In this document: positions 22,888 to 32,857 of the stretch, piece by piece
Position numbering within the stretch: position 1 is the first letter of the stretch
Layout: each line of letters starts with the position of its first letter
Source: Pseudomonas sp. PDM16
GTDB lineage: Bacteria > Pseudomonadota > Gammaproteobacteria > Pseudomonadales > Pseudomonadaceae
Length of the DNA stretch: 64,000 nucleotides
Direction: 5' to 3'
NCBI RefSeq assembly: GCF_014851865.1
Contig: NZ_JACVAM010000003.1
Location: 372,001-436,000 of the forward strand
Position numbers and translations under genes: made by a program
The notes under the pieces: generated by a model
What the model was told of the DNA's origin: nothing
The model's database searches: none
The model's input: only the letters and a program-made list of their open reading frames with translations

Positions 22888-23438
22888 AGCTCTACCCGAG
22901 TCCTGTATATGCAGGTAGTTTCATTCGGCGCGCGATCATCAATACAGCCACCCTCTTTCACAGTCCATGCGAGCTGAATCTCTATCATGGTCCCCCGATC
23001 TGCGCAAACAGGAGCGACAGCATTACTGATACTGGGACTACGGCACATATAGAAATCACTATTCAACAAGCCATCTGCGCCGGGCAAAACACGCCGAACC
23101 TTGGCGATCCAGCAATCACGCTGTTGCTGGGCCGTTTTTGCGGATGCTGGGTCTGCACAAGAGGCAGGTGCCGGGTTAAATCCGGCCGCTCTAGATTTAA
23201 AAAGCATCGAGCTATTATTATTTAACATTCCGCCCTGCGCTCCTCGCACCAGCTGAGGGTTCGCACGCATGATTTCCACCAACTCACCGGCCAAAGCCAC
23301 AGCAGCATTGCGCTGCACCGAATCCTGGGTGTACTGAATCGAGCGAGTCTGCATAGCAACCACGCCCAATATCCCGATAGTTGTCAGGACAAGAGTGATT
23401 AATACTTCAATCAAACTGAAGCCGTTATTCTTACTCAT
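22884..23438 (-). CDS. pilV: Type IV pilus minor pilin PilV
   Basis: This 184-residue prepilin has a six-residue leader (MSKNNG/FSLIEVLITLVLTTIG) and mature Glu5. The ATG at 23438 has GAGG six bases upstream and gives the same size as PAO1 PilV. An in-frame ATG at 23450 overlaps the fimU stop and is the alternative. Together with PilW, PilX and FimU it nucleates pilus assembly and anchors PilY1. Confidence 0.92.
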   Translation of the reverse strand: MSKNNGFSLIEVLITLVLTTIGILGVVAMQTRSIQYTQDSVQRNAAVALAGELVEIMRANPQLVRGAQGGMLNNNSSMLFKSRAAGFNPAPASCADPASAKTAQQQRDCWIAKVRRVLPGADGLLNSDFYMCRSPSISNAVAPVCADRGTMIEIQLAWTVKEGGCIDDRAPNETTCIYRTRVEL

Positions 23439-23446
23439 GAAAAGCC

Positions 23447-23986
23447 TCATGGATTGGTGCAACTTGTCATGTCCACGTTGCCCGAGCCACCCTTCTTACC
23501 CGGTTTTGAAAGTTCCAAATAACCCGCCGCACTCAGATTCAAACGGTAACCTGTAGTCGCTTCACCATCGCGACATACGGTGACAATTGTTGCGCGATCA
23601 GCGCTGCCATTTGGTCGATAGATAATCGTATCGACTGCGGCTCCTGCCGAAGAAAAGGCCAACAACCCTGCCGCCGCCGCGTCAGTGCGCAGTTCTCGCT
23701 CGATGGTGCCATCGGTACAGTTGTTTGCATTCGAGGCGTCGAACGGACGTACGACCCAAGCCGAGCCTGCACAGATCTTTACCTCATAACTGACACGATT
23801 CACCACGGCCTGGCTGCGTGCGTATTGCAAGAAGGATCGAACCTCCTCCGCCTGACCAAGCAGTTGGTTATTGCGGATGAGAGTTGTAAAGCTGGGCACA
23901 GCTATCGTTGCCGCTATGGCCACCAGCGCGAGCGTAATGACCAGTTCGACCAAGGTGAATCCATGTATGCCGTCTTTGCGGGACAT
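23447..23986 (-). CDS. fimU: Type IV pilus minor pilin FimU
   Basis: This 179-residue GspH/FimT-like pilin has the leader DGIHG/FTLVELVITLALVAIA and a C-terminal cysteine close to the stop (VDMTSCTNP). The ATG at 23986 is preceded by GGAG at six bases; a longer in-frame ATG at 23998 coincides with that ribosome site. It begins the fimU-pilVWXY1Y2E operon, which in P. aeruginosa is activated by AlgR. A 117-base gap separates it from fimT; no clear AlgR box was recognised there. Confidence 0.9.
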   Translation of the reverse strand: MSRKDGIHGFTLVELVITLALVAIAATIAVPSFTTLIRNNQLLGQAEEVRSFLQYARSQAVVNRVSYEVKICAGSAWVVRPFDASNANNCTDGTIERELRTDAAAAGLLAFSSAGAAVDTIIYRPNGSADRATIVTVCRDGEATTGYRLNLSAAGYLELSKPGKKGGSGNVDMTSCTNP

Positions 23987-24103
23987 GGGGGGCTCCATTC
24001 AAATACCTACTCATATCATTGGTCAGCCACCATTGATTGTCCCGCAGCCAGAGATGGCCGGCCCCTTTACCACGACAGGTGGCAACCGCTCCGATCATGT
24101 ATA

Positions 24104-24610
24104 TCAATCGGCACATCGCCCCTGCTCCGCCTGATTCTCCTTAAAGCTGGCCTCCCGGACTCGCCCCTGTCGATTGAGTATCAGCTGCCACGCGACCCGG
24201 CCTTGATGGCACTGAAAGAAGCGACCATTGGAAATAGGGGAGCTGCCATTACCGCGAAATAGGATGCTCGTACCAAACCCGCTCCAAGCAAGCCCCTTGA
24301 GGCCATCGCCATGACGAACACGGAACGGCTCCTGGGTCCTCGCAGCCCGGATGAGCCAGCCATCCGACCACCCAGATGAGCAACTCAATCCATCCCTCGA
24401 GCCACACACTTCCACGCTCCGCCCTTCTATCACTGCCTGAGCACGAGCTACTTGAAGAGCACTCCGCAGCTCCACCTGCAAGGCTAGCTGCCGGTTCCGC
24501 TCTATAAGGTCAGCAAAGACAGGAACGGCTATGGCAGCAGATATGGCCAATAAAGCCATCGAAAAAAGCAACTCCACCAGCGACAAACCGGCGCGGCGAT
24601 TCAGCGACAT
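24104..24610 (-). CDS. fimT: Type IV pilus-associated pseudopilin FimT
   Basis: This 168-residue GspH-like prepilin has the leader RRAG/LSLVELLFSMALLAIS. In other gamma-proteobacteria FimT has been shown to bind DNA during natural transformation; a basic C-terminal half (RQGRVREASFKE) is present here, but DNA binding is inference. The ATG at 24610 has AAGGA eight bases upstream; an in-frame ATG at 24628 is less likely. It is divergent from thiO across a gap of about 160 bases. Confidence 0.86.
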   Translation of the reverse strand: MSLNRRAGLSLVELLFSMALLAISAAIAVPVFADLIERNRQLALQVELRSALQVARAQAVIEGRSVEVCGSRDGLSCSSGWSDGWLIRAARTQEPFRVRHGDGLKGLAWSGFGTSILFRGNGSSPISNGRFFQCHQGRVAWQLILNRQGRVREASFKENQAEQGRCAD

Positions 24611-24773
24611 GATGCAAATCCTTTGCATATATCATTACGGCCGTCCTGGCCGGCAATCGCATCTACTACAGATTAGAGACAACGCTACAGCTGCGACCCT
24701 ACCCCTATAGACCAACGACTATGGGAATCAAACACGCCGCCCTCAAGCCGTGACTCGCATCACAGGAGAATCC

Positions 24774-25874
24774 GTGGATAACATCATTGTGATCGGAGGC
24801 GGGGCCATCGGCCTGCTATCCGCACTCAATCTCGCTCAACAAGGGTTGCCCGTTACCCTGCTTGAGCAATCGGAAACAGGCCAGGAGGCCTCGTGGGCAG
24901 GTGGAGGAATCATTTCGCCGCTCTATCCATGGAGATACAGCCAGGCTGTAACAGCCCTGTCAGCATGGTCGCAAAGCGCCTACCCAGAACTCGCCACGTA
25001 TCTCCTGAAGCACACGGGAATAGATCCCGAACTTCACACAACCGGGCTCTACTGGTTGGATCTGGAGGACGAAGTCGCAGCGTTGGAGTGGGCGGCCGGC
25101 AGCAGTGCCTCGCTACTAGCCCCCCCCATGGAGGAAGTTCATGTACGAGTGCCTTCGCTAGGCAGCGGCTTCAGCCGCTCAATCTACATGCCAGGCGTGG
25201 CAAGCATTCGCAACCCTCAGCTTCTCAGGGCGCTGAAGCAGGCGTTGCTGAACACGGAAAATGTAAGCTTTCGTGAGCACTGCACTGTGACGGAGATTCT
25301 TTTAGACGGCGCAGGAAACGCCCGGGGAGTTCTGACGAGCCAAGGGGAAATGACTGCGGATCATGTGGTTGTTGCTGCCGGAGCGTGGAGCGCAAGGCTA
25401 CTGAGCGGCGTGAATCTGGATATCTCCATAGAACCGGTCAAGGGGCAAATGATCCTCTACAAGTGCTCAAGAGACTTCCTACCCTGCATAGTGCTGGCAA
25501 ACGGCAGATATGCTATTCCGCGCAGGGATGGGCACATTCTTGTAGGAAGCACAATTGAACATACCGGCTTCGACAAGACGCCTACCGATGAGGCACTCTC
25601 CAGCCTCAAAGCCTCTGCCGAGATACTTCTACCGGCCTTGAGCCAGGCAGAAATAATACGGCACTGGGGTGGCTTACGCCCCGGCTCTCCCCAAGGAATC
25701 CCCTACATAGGCGCGGTGCCAGGAATCAAAGGCCTGTGGCTGAACTGCGGACACTACCGCAATGGGCTTGTCCTGGCTCCGGCCTCTTGCCGGCTCCTCG
25801 CCGATCTAATGCTAGGCCGCCCCCCCATAGTGGCGCCAGAAAGCTACAGCCCTCCAGCACCGAAGCGCCCCTAG
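24774..25874 (+). CDS. thiO: Glycine/D-amino-acid oxidase of the ThiO type
   Basis: This 366-residue FAD-dependent DAO-family oxidase would oxidise glycine to the imine used in thiamine thiazole synthesis. The FAD-binding motif is VIGGGAIGLLSALNL near the N terminus. GLRPGSP and NCGHYRNGLVLAPA near the C terminus are typical. The GTG at 24774 follows AGGAGA at five bases and places the dinucleotide-binding motif at residues 4-18; an upstream GTG at 24750 has no ribosome site. The P. aeruginosa homologue (PA4548) lies between pilR and fimT; here it is at the other end of the block, convergent with fkpB. Confidence 0.87.
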   Translation: MDNIIVIGGGAIGLLSALNLAQQGLPVTLLEQSETGQEASWAGGGIISPLYPWRYSQAVTALSAWSQSAYPELATYLLKHTGIDPELHTTGLYWLDLEDEVAALEWAAGSSASLLAPPMEEVHVRVPSLGSGFSRSIYMPGVASIRNPQLLRALKQALLNTENVSFREHCTVTEILLDGAGNARGVLTSQGEMTADHVVVAAGAWSARLLSGVNLDISIEPVKGQMILYKCSRDFLPCIVLANGRYAIPRRDGHILVGSTIEHTGFDKTPTDEALSSLKASAEILLPALSQAEIIRHWGGLRPGSPQGIPYIGAVPGIKGLWLNCGHYRNGLVLAPASCRLLADLMLGRPPIVAPESYSPPAPKRP

Positions 25875-25913
25875 AAAGCCTTCATCCATCGAGCCTTCTG
25901 GAAGGGGGGCGAC

Positions 25914-26366
25914 TTAGCCCTCCATCACCTGCAAGACTTCGACGTCAAAAGTCAGAGTCTTACCGGCCAGCGGATGGTTGAAGTCGACGGTCACCTGCGA
26001 GTCGTCGAACGCCTTGACCACACCCGGCAGCTCGGCGTTGGCGGCATCGTTGAAGATCACCAGCAGGCCCTCGGACAACTCCATGTCGTCGAACTGGCTG
26101 CGCGGCATGATCTGGACGTTCTGCGGGTTGGGCTGGCCGAAGGCGTTCTCAGGCTCGATCTGCAGGCTGCGCTTGTCGCCAGCCTTGAAGCCGTAGAGCG
26201 CGACCTCGAAGCCCGGCAGCAAATTGCCGTCGCCGACCTTGAAAGTGGCCGGCTGCTTGTCGAAGGTACTGTCTACCACATCGCCATTGGCCAGCTTGAG
26301 GGCAAAATGCAGGGTGACTTCCTTGTCCGGGCCAATACGCAGCTCTTGAGAGAGTGGTTCAGTCAT
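25914..26366 (-). CDS. fkpB: FKBP-type peptidyl-prolyl isomerase FkpB (SlpA)
   Basis: This 150-residue protein has the SlpA arrangement: a split FKBP domain (VTLHFALKLANGDVVDSTFD and GFEVALYGFKAGD) with an inserted IF domain (AFGQPNPQNVQIMPRSQFD) that has chaperone activity in the family. It is cytoplasmic, with no signal peptide. It overlaps lspA by eight bases and belongs to the ribF-ileS-lspA-fkpB operon. The gene normally next in this operon, ispH, is missing here. Confidence 0.94.
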   Translation of the reverse strand: MTEPLSQELRIGPDKEVTLHFALKLANGDVVDSTFDKQPATFKVGDGNLLPGFEVALYGFKAGDKRSLQIEPENAFGQPNPQNVQIMPRSQFDDMELSEGLLVIFNDAANAELPGVVKAFDDSQVTVDFNHPLAGKTLTFDVEVLQVMEG

Positions 26367-26868
26367 GGGCGGGTTCTCCGGACTTCTTACTTTTAAACAT
26401 GTCCAGCGCCAACATCACGGCGCCGAGGGTGATGCCGCTATCAGCCAGGTTGAAGGCCGGGAAGCGGTACTGGTCCTGCCAGTGCACCAGGATGAAATCG
26501 ACGACATGGCCGAGCACGACCCGGTCGTACAGGTTACCCAACGCGCCACCCAGCACCAGTGCCAGAGCGATGGCCAGCCAGGTCTCGTCACTCTTGAGGC
26601 GCTTCATCCACACCACCAACACGGCGCTGACGCCGATGGCGATGGCGGCGAACAGCCAGCGCTGCCAGCCGGACTCGCCAGCCAGGAAGCTGAAGGCGGC
26701 GCCACGGTTGTAGACATGGACCCAGTCGAAGTAACCGTCGATCACGGTGACCCGCTGCCCGTACTCCAGCACCTGCAGCACGATCTGCTTGGTACCCTGA
26801 TCGAGGACGAACACCAGCACGGCCAGCCACAGCCAGGCTAGGCGACCGAAGCGCGAGGCATCAGACAT
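26359..26868 (-). CDS. lspA: Lipoprotein signal peptidase LspA
   Basis: This 169-residue aspartyl peptidase of the inner membrane cleaves prolipoprotein signal peptides. Four membrane helices are visible. Catalytic aspartates lie in [15 protein letters not shown] and in FNLADSGI. The ATG at 26868 gives the same length as the PAO1 enzyme and overlaps the ileS stop by eight bases, as usual for this operon. Confidence 0.96.
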   Translation of the reverse strand: MSDASRFGRLAWLWLAVLVFVLDQGTKQIVLQVLEYGQRVTVIDGYFDWVHVYNRGAAFSFLAGESGWQRWLFAAIAIGVSAVLVVWMKRLKSDETWLAIALALVLGGALGNLYDRVVLGHVVDFILVHWQDQYRFPAFNLADSGITLGAVMLALDMFKSKKSGEPAHD

Positions 26869-29692
26869 GCTTGCGCACCTCGCCTGCACCTTCGATGTTG
26901 CTTACGCAGCGCTCACACAGCTCCGGATGCGCGGCATTGCTGCCGACATCGGCACGGAAGTGCCAGCAACGGCCGCACTTGGCGTGGGCCGATTTGACGA
27001 TTTTCAGCTTCAGGCCCGGCACCTCGGTAGCCACCGCGTCAGCCGGCGCGTCGGCCAGCGGCGCGACGGTGGCGGCGGAGGTGATCAGGGCGAAACGCAG
27101 TTCGTCGTCGAGCTTGGCCAGCGACTGCTGCAGCGCCTCGTCGCCATACAGGGTGACCTCGGCTTGCAGATTGCCGCCGATGGCCTTGCTGTTGCGCAGG
27201 TTCTCCAGCTCCTTGTTCACCGCGGCGCGCACCTCGGTCAGCTGCTCCCAGTAGGCGCGATCCAGTTCGAAGCCTTCCGGCAGTCGGTCGAGACATTCGT
27301 ACCAGGTGTTCAGCATCACCGACTCATTGCGCTCGCCCGGCAGGAACGACCAGATCTCGTCGGCAGTGAAGGCCAGGATCGGCGCGATCCAGCGCACCAG
27401 CGCCTCGGCGATGTGGTACTGCGCGCTCTGGCAGGAGCGGCGTGCCGCGCTATTGGCGGCGGTGGTGTACTGGCGGTCCTTGATCACGTCCAGGTAGAAG
27501 CCACCCAGCTCCTGCACGCAGAAGTTGTGCACCTTGGAATAGACGTTCCAGAAGCGGTACTCGGCGTAGGCCTCGATGATCTCGGCCTGCAGACGCGCGG
27601 CGGCATCCACCGCCCAGCGGTCGAGGTCGAGCATCTGCTCGGCCGGCAGCAGGTCCTTGGTCGGATCGAAGTCGCCGAGGTTGGCCAGCAGGAAGCGCAT
27701 GGTGTTGCGGATACGCCGGTAGGCGTCGGCGCTGCGCTGCAGAATGACCTTGGACACGGCCATCTCACCCGAATAGTCGGTGGAGGCGACCCACAGGCGC
27801 ATGATGTCGGCGCCCAGGCTGTCGTTGACCTCTTGCGGCGCCACCACGTTGCCGAGCGACTTGGACATCTTGCGGCCGTTCTCGTCGACCACGAAGCCAT
27901 GGGTCAGCAGTGCCTTGTAGGGCGCGTGGCCGTCGATGGCGCAGCCGGTCAGCAAGGACGAGTGGAACCAGCCGCGGTGCTGGTCGGAGCCTTCCAGATA
28001 GAGGTCGGCGCGCGGACCAACTTCGTGGCCCAGCGGGTGCGAGCCGCGCAGCACGTGCCAGTGGGTGGTGCCGGAGTCGAACCAGACGTCCAGGGTGTCG
28101 CTGATCTTGTCGTAGTCGGCAGCCTCGGCGCCGAGCAGCTCGGCGGCGTCCAGCTTGAACCAGGCCTCGATGCCCTCCTGCTCGACACGCTTAGCCACGT
28201 CCTCCATCAGCTCGACAGTGCGCGGATGCAGCTCGCCGCTGGCCTTGTGCAGGAAGAACGGGATCGGCACGCCCCAGTTGCGCTGGCGCGAGATGCACCA
28301 GTCCGGACGACCGGCGATCATGCTGTGCAGGCGCGCCTGGCCCCAGGCCGGTACGAACTCGGTCTGTTCGATGGCGGACAGCGCGCGTTCGCGCAGGGTC
28401 GCGCCCTGCGCAGGCTGCTTGTCCATGCCGACGAACCACTGCGCGGTGGCGCGGTAGATCAGCGGGGTCTTGTGGCGCCAGCAGTGCATGTAGCTGTGCT
28501 GGATCGCTTCGTGCTTGAGCAGCGCGCCGACTTCGCCGAGCTTGGCGACGATGGCCGGGTTGGCTTTCCAGATGAACTGGCCGCCGAAGAACGGCAGGTC
28601 GGCCACGTACACGCCGTTGCTTTGCACCGGGCTGAGGATGTCGTCGTTGTGCATGCCGTAGCGCTTGCACGAACGGAAGTCGTCCTCGCCGTAGGCCGGC
28701 GCCGAGTGCACGACGCCGGTACCGGCGCCCAGCTCGACGTAGTCGGCCAGGTAGACCGGCGACAGGCGCTCGTAGAACGGATGGCGGAAGCGGATGTTTT
28801 CCAGCGCCGCACCAGCGGCAGTGGCGATCACTTCGCCTTGCAGGCCATAACGGCTCAGGCAGCTTTCCACCAGCTCCTCGGCCAGCAACAGCAGCTTGTC
28901 GCCAACATCGACCAGGGCATAGGTGAATTCCGGGTGAACGTTGAGCGCCTGGTTGGCCGGAATGGTCCAGGGCGTGGTGGTCCAGATCACGATGCTGGCC
29001 GGCTTGGCCAGGCTGCCCAGGCCGAACGCAGCGGCCAGCTGAGCGGCGTCCTCGACGACGAAGGCCACGTCGATGGCGTCGGATTTCTTGTCCTGGTACT
29101 CGACCTCGGCCTCGGCCAGTGCCGAGCCACAATCGAAGCACCAGTTGACCGGCTTCAGGCCCTTGAACACGAAGCCTTGCTTGACCATCTCGGCCAGCGC
29201 ACGGATCTCGCCGGCCTCGTTGGCGAAGGCCATGGTCTTGTATGGATTTTCCCAGTCGCCCAGCACACCGAGACGGATGAAGTCGGCCTTCTGCCCTTCG
29301 ATCTGCTCGCCGGCATAGGTGCGGCAGCGCTCACGGGTCAGGTCGGACGGCTGGTTCTTGCCGAAGGTGGTCTCGACCTTGTGCTCGATCGGCAGGCCAT
29401 GGCAGTCCCAACCCGGCACGTAAGGCGCGTCGAAGCCGGCCAGGGTCTTGGAACGGGTGATCATGTCCTTGAGGATCTTGTTGACCGCGTGACCGATATG
29501 GATGCTGCCGTTGGCGTAGGGCGGGCCGTCATGCAGGACGAACTTCGGCCGGGTCTCGCCGAGCTGACGCAGTTTCTGGTACAGGCCAATGCTGTCCCAG
29601 CGCGCCAGGGTCTCCGGCTCGCGCTGCGGCAGGCCGGCTTTCATCGGGAAGGCAGTATCCGGGAGGTTCAGCGTGGCTTTGTAGTCGGTCAT
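26861..29692 (-). CDS. ileS: Isoleucyl-tRNA synthetase
   Basis: This 943-residue class I synthetase charges tRNA-Ile. HIGH is at residues 65-68 ([10 protein letters not shown]), KMSKS at about 605-609 ([10 protein letters not shown]), the editing domain lies between, and the C terminus has the four-cysteine zinc finger (CGRCWHF ... CERC). The length is the normal one for Pseudomonas. It is transcribed with ribF upstream (31-base gap) and lspA downstream (overlap). Long reading frames on the opposite strand are codon-bias shadows. Confidence 0.98.
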   Translation of the reverse strand: MTDYKATLNLPDTAFPMKAGLPQREPETLARWDSIGLYQKLRQLGETRPKFVLHDGPPYANGSIHIGHAVNKILKDMITRSKTLAGFDAPYVPGWDCHGLPIEHKVETTFGKNQPSDLTRERCRTYAGEQIEGQKADFIRLGVLGDWENPYKTMAFANEAGEIRALAEMVKQGFVFKGLKPVNWCFDCGSALAEAEVEYQDKKSDAIDVAFVVEDAAQLAAAFGLGSLAKPASIVIWTTTPWTIPANQALNVHPEFTYALVDVGDKLLLLAEELVESCLSRYGLQGEVIATAAGAALENIRFRHPFYERLSPVYLADYVELGAGTGVVHSAPAYGEDDFRSCKRYGMHNDDILSPVQSNGVYVADLPFFGGQFIWKANPAIVAKLGEVGALLKHEAIQHSYMHCWRHKTPLIYRATAQWFVGMDKQPAQGATLRERALSAIEQTEFVPAWGQARLHSMIAGRPDWCISRQRNWGVPIPFFLHKASGELHPRTVELMEDVAKRVEQEGIEAWFKLDAAELLGAEAADYDKISDTLDVWFDSGTTHWHVLRGSHPLGHEVGPRADLYLEGSDQHRGWFHSSLLTGCAIDGHAPYKALLTHGFVVDENGRKMSKSLGNVVAPQEVNDSLGADIMRLWVASTDYSGEMAVSKVILQRSADAYRRIRNTMRFLLANLGDFDPTKDLLPAEQMLDLDRWAVDAAARLQAEIIEAYAEYRFWNVYSKVHNFCVQELGGFYLDVIKDRQYTTAANSAARRSCQSAQYHIAEALVRWIAPILAFTADEIWSFLPGERNESVMLNTWYECLDRLPEGFELDRAYWEQLTEVRAAVNKELENLRNSKAIGGNLQAEVTLYGDEALQQSLAKLDDELRFALITSAATVAPLADAPADAVATEVPGLKLKIVKSAHAKCGRCWHFRADVGSNAAHPELCERCVSNIEGAGEVRKHV

Positions 29693-29723
29693 CTCAGGCT
29701 CTTGGACTCATCTAATACAGCGG

Positions 29724-30662
29724 TCAATCAAGCGGTTGGCCAAGCCAGTAGGCCCGGGCGGCGGAGACATCCGCGTCTATCGCCGTCTTCAGCGCCTCCA
29801 GGGAGGCGAAACGCTGCTCATCGCGCAGCTTGTGGTGGAACTCCACCGTCAGACGCTGGCCGTAAAGATCGCCAGCGTATTCCAGCAAATGTACTTCCAG
29901 ATGCGGGCGGCCATCGCCGGCCACGGTTGGCCGCTGACCGATGTTGGCAACGCCGGGGAAGCGGTGACCTTCGTACGCCGCGGTCACCAGAAACACTCCG
30001 CGCAGCGGAGGTTTGCGCCGTTTCAACTGCACGTTGGCGGTTGGCGTACCCAGTTGGCGTGCCAGCTTCTGACCATGCAGTACACGCCCCGCAAGAGCAT
30101 AAGGGCGGCCCAACAGACGCTCAGCCAGTTCCAGCTCGCCAGCCTGCAGGGCTTCACGCACACGGGTGCTGCTGACGCGCTCGCCGTCCAGCTCGACGGT
30201 CAGCGCCGCCTCGACGCTGAAACCGTGGCGTTCACCGGCCCCGACCAGGAAAGCAAAATCGCCGGTGCGCCCGGCGCCGAAACGGAAGTCGTCACCAACC
30301 TCCAGATGTTTCACATGCAGGCCATCCACTAGTACCTGGCGTACGAACTCGTCGGCCGCCAGCTCGCGCAGGCGGCGGTTGAATGCCAGGCACAGCACTC
30401 GGTCGACGCCTTGGGCGGCCAGCAGCTCGAGCTTCTCGCGCAGACGGCTGAGACGCGCCGGCGCGGTATCCGGGCCGAAGAACTCACGCGGCTGCGGCTC
30501 GAAGATCACCACGCAGCTCGGTACGCCCAGCTCGATGGCGCGCTCACGCAGGCGCGCCAGGATGGCCTGGTGACCACGGTGCACACCATCGAAATTGCCG
30601 ATGGTGGCAACGCATCCCTGGGTCAGGGGTAGCAGATTGTGGAGGCCTCGGACCAGCTGCAT
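29724..30662 (-). CDS. ribF: Bifunctional riboflavin kinase / FAD synthetase RibF
   Basis: This 312-residue enzyme converts riboflavin to FMN and then FAD. The N-terminal nucleotidyltransferase domain carries TIGNFDGVHRGHQAIL and the ISSTRVRE-like motif SSTRVREAL; the C-terminal flavokinase domain carries GRPYALAGRV and GTPTANVQL. The ATG at 30662 (MQLVRGLHNL) gives the usual length; an upstream in-frame ATG adds 13 unconserved residues. It heads the ileS-lspA-fkpB operon. Confidence 0.96.
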   Translation of the reverse strand: MQLVRGLHNLLPLTQGCVATIGNFDGVHRGHQAILARLRERAIELGVPSCVVIFEPQPREFFGPDTAPARLSRLREKLELLAAQGVDRVLCLAFNRRLRELAADEFVRQVLVDGLHVKHLEVGDDFRFGAGRTGDFAFLVGAGERHGFSVEAALTVELDGERVSSTRVREALQAGELELAERLLGRPYALAGRVLHGQKLARQLGTPTANVQLKRRKPPLRGVFLVTAAYEGHRFPGVANIGQRPTVAGDGRPHLEVHLLEYAGDLYGQRLTVEFHHKLRDEQRFASLEALKTAIDADVSAARAYWLGQPLD

Positions 30663-30744
30663 AGCGCGCTTCTTGCTTACAAAGTGGTCGATTATACGCA
30701 CAGGCGACTGGCGGCGACAGGCAGTGTGTCAGCCGCCTGGCGAG

Positions 30745-32289
30745 TCAGTGAATGGCGCGGCGGGCGAAGTCGCGCGGGCGGAAGCCAAGCAGCAGCAACA
30801 TGCCGAAATAAGCCACCACGCCAGCCACCACCAGCGCGCCGAGGCGCAGCAGCCGCACCAGCATGCTGCCCTGCTCCCAGTCCGGCATGAAATGCATCAT
30901 CGCCAGCAACACCGCCACCATGACTACGACCGCCAGCACCAGCTTGAGCAGAAATGCGGCCCAGCCCGGTTGCGGCTGGTACATGCGCCGACTGCGCAGC
31001 TGCCAGTAGAGCAACCCTGCGTTGAGGCAAGCCGCCAGACTGATGGCCAGAGCCAGCCCTGCGTGGCGCAGATCCAGACCGAAGACGAACAGCGCGTTCA
31101 TCGCCTGGGTCGCCAGCAGGCTGACGATGGCAATGCGCACGGGGGTCTTGATGTTCTGTTGGGCGTAGAAGCCCGGCGCCAGTATCTTGATCAGGATCAG
31201 CGCCAGCAGGCCGACCGAGTAGGCAACCAGCGCCTGCTGGGTCATGGCCGAGTCGTGGGCCGTGAACTTGCCGTACTGGAACAGCGAGACGATCAGCGGC
31301 TCGGCGATGATTGCCAGCGCCAGGGTGCAGGGCAGCACCAGCAGGAAGCACAGGCGCAGCCCCCAGTCGAGCAGCTTGGAATATTCCTCACGGTCAGCGC
31401 TGGCGTAGGTCTTGGCCAGCGCCGGCAGCAGAATGGTGCCCAGCGCCACGCCGAGCACGCCGGATGGCAATTCCATCAGGCGATCCGCGTAGTACATCCA
31501 GGATACGGAGCCCGCTACCAGGAAGGAGGCGAAGATGGTGTTGATGATCAGCGAGATCTGGCTCACCGACACGCCGAAGATCGCCGGCCCCATCTGTTTG
31601 AGCACGCGCCATACGCCGGTATCACGCAGGCTCAGGCGCGGCAGCACCAGCATGCCGGTCTTCTTCAACGCCGGCAGTTGCCAGAGGAGCTGCGCCAGGC
31701 CACCGACCAGCACCGCCCACCCCAGAGCCATGATCGGCGGATCGAAATACGGCGCCAGCCAGACAGTGAAGATGATCATGCTGACGTTCAGCAGAGTCGG
31801 CACGAAGGCTGGTACCGAGAAGCGGTTCCAGGTGTTGAGCACCGCCCCGACCAGCGACGACAGCGAGATCAGCAAGATATAGGGGAAGGTCACCCGTAGC
31901 AGATCGGTGGTCAGGGCGAAGCGCTCCGGCTCGTCGGCGAAGCCCGGCGCGGTGACCCAGACGATCCAGGGCGCGGCGAGAATACCGAGCAGCGTGACCA
32001 ACGCAAGCACCAGGCTCAGTAGGCCGGCTATATAGGCAAGGAAAGTGCGGGTCGCCTCCTCGCCCTGTTGAGTCTTGTACTCGGCCAGGATCGGCACGAA
32101 GGCTTGGGAGAATGCACCTTCGGCGAAAATGCGCCGCAGCAGGTTGGGCAACTTGAAGGCGACGACGAAGGCGTCCGACGCCACGCCAGCGCCGAAGATG
32201 CGCGCGATCAGGGTGTCACGAACGAAACCCAGCACGCGGGAAACCATGGTCAGGGAGCTGACGGCAGCCAGGGACTTGAGCAGATTCAT
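30745..32289 (-). CDS. murJ: Lipid II flippase MurJ (MviN)
   Basis: This 514-residue inner-membrane protein exports lipid II for peptidoglycan synthesis. It has about 14 membrane helices, and the family start [21 protein letters not shown] with [14 protein letters not shown] and the ASDAF motif is visible. The ATG at 32289 is chosen because it matches this conserved N terminus; an extension to 32421 would read across the rpsT promoter region. It is divergent from rpsT, as usual in Pseudomonas. Confidence 0.96.
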   Translation of the reverse strand: MNLLKSLAAVSSLTMVSRVLGFVRDTLIARIFGAGVASDAFVVAFKLPNLLRRIFAEGAFSQAFVPILAEYKTQQGEEATRTFLAYIAGLLSLVLALVTLLGILAAPWIVWVTAPGFADEPERFALTTDLLRVTFPYILLISLSSLVGAVLNTWNRFSVPAFVPTLLNVSMIIFTVWLAPYFDPPIMALGWAVLVGGLAQLLWQLPALKKTGMLVLPRLSLRDTGVWRVLKQMGPAIFGVSVSQISLIINTIFASFLVAGSVSWMYYADRLMELPSGVLGVALGTILLPALAKTYASADREEYSKLLDWGLRLCFLLVLPCTLALAIIAEPLIVSLFQYGKFTAHDSAMTQQALVAYSVGLLALILIKILAPGFYAQQNIKTPVRIAIVSLLATQAMNALFVFGLDLRHAGLALAISLAACLNAGLLYWQLRSRRMYQPQPGWAAFLLKLVLAVVVMVAVLLAMMHFMPDWEQGSMLVRLLRLGALVVAGVVAYFGMLLLLGFRPRDFARRAIH

Positions 32290-32395
32290 GGAGTCTCGAT
32301 GATCCGAAAGGCCGGCACGGGCAGCCGACGCACTGAAGGCGAGAAGTGTAACCAGCCACCGCTGGTCAGACCAGCCAATGAAGACACTTACGCAC

Positions 32396-32424
32396 TTGAC
32401 AGGCGCGCAGAGCATCGGCATGAT
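32396..32424 (+). promoter_or_regulatory. Sigma-70 promoter of rpsT
   Basis: A consensus TTGACA (32396-32401) is separated by 17 bases from CATGAT (32419-32424), about 50 bases before the rpsT start. It lies in the divergent gap between murJ and rpsT. Confidence 0.6.
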
Positions 32425-32472
32425 TCGCGGCCTTATTTGTTGCTATCCCCCTAGTTTTCGAGGAGCTTGACG

Positions 32473-32745
32473 GTGGCCAATACACCTTCTGCCAAAAAAC
32501 GCGCCAAACAGGCTGAGAAGCGTCGTAGCCATAACGCCAGCCTGCGCTCCATGGTCCGTACCTACATCAAGAACGTAGTCAAGGCTATCGACGCCAAAGA
32601 CCTGGAAAAGGCTCAGACCGCCTACACCCTGGCTGTTCCGGTCATCGACCGCATGGCCGACAAAGGCATCATTCACAAGAACAAGGCTGCTCGCCATAAG
32701 AGCCGCCTGAACGGCCACATCAAGGTTCTGGCTACCGCCGCCTGA
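32473..32745 (+). CDS. rpsT: 30S ribosomal protein S20
   Basis: This 90-residue basic protein binds 16S rRNA early in small-subunit assembly. The N terminus [20 protein letters not shown] is the typical S20 start. The start codon is GTG at 32473 with GAGGAG seven bases upstream; a TTG six bases earlier overlaps that site. A non-AUG start is also known for S20 in E. coli (UUG), where it limits translation. A strong terminator follows. Confidence 0.97.
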   Translation: MANTPSAKKRAKQAEKRRSHNASLRSMVRTYIKNVVKAIDAKDLEKAQTAYTLAVPVIDRMADKGIIHKNKAARHKSRLNGHIKVLATAA

Positions 32746-32764
32746 TTGGTCTGTTCTTGAAAAG

Positions 32765-32787
32765 ACCGGCCTTAGGGCCGGTTTTTT
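32765..32787 (+). terminator. Rho-independent terminator of rpsT
   Basis: Stem ACCGGCC (32765-32771) and GGCCGGT (32776-32782) followed by six T residues, 20 bases after the rpsT stop. Confidence 0.9.
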
Positions 32788-32824
32788 ATTGCCCGCGATT
32801 TGATCAACCAAGAACCGCAGACAG

Positions 32825-32854
32825 AAAAAAGCCGGAGCATGCCCCGGCTTTTTT
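32825..32854 (-). terminator. Terminator of the creA-like gene (bidirectional shape)
   Basis: Six A residues, a stem GCCGG/CCGGC that extends through the inner palindrome GCATGC, and six T residues lie four bases beyond the stop of the minus-strand creA-like gene. It could also act as a second terminator for rpsT. Confidence 0.8.
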
Positions 32855-32857
32855 AGC

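Noticed and set aside
26867..30175. Very long plus-strand reading frame (1102 codons) opposite ileS and ribF
   Set aside because: It is antisense to clearly conserved ileS and ribF, its composition (Gly, Arg, Val, His, Gln rich) is a codon-bias shadow, and no family motif is visible.
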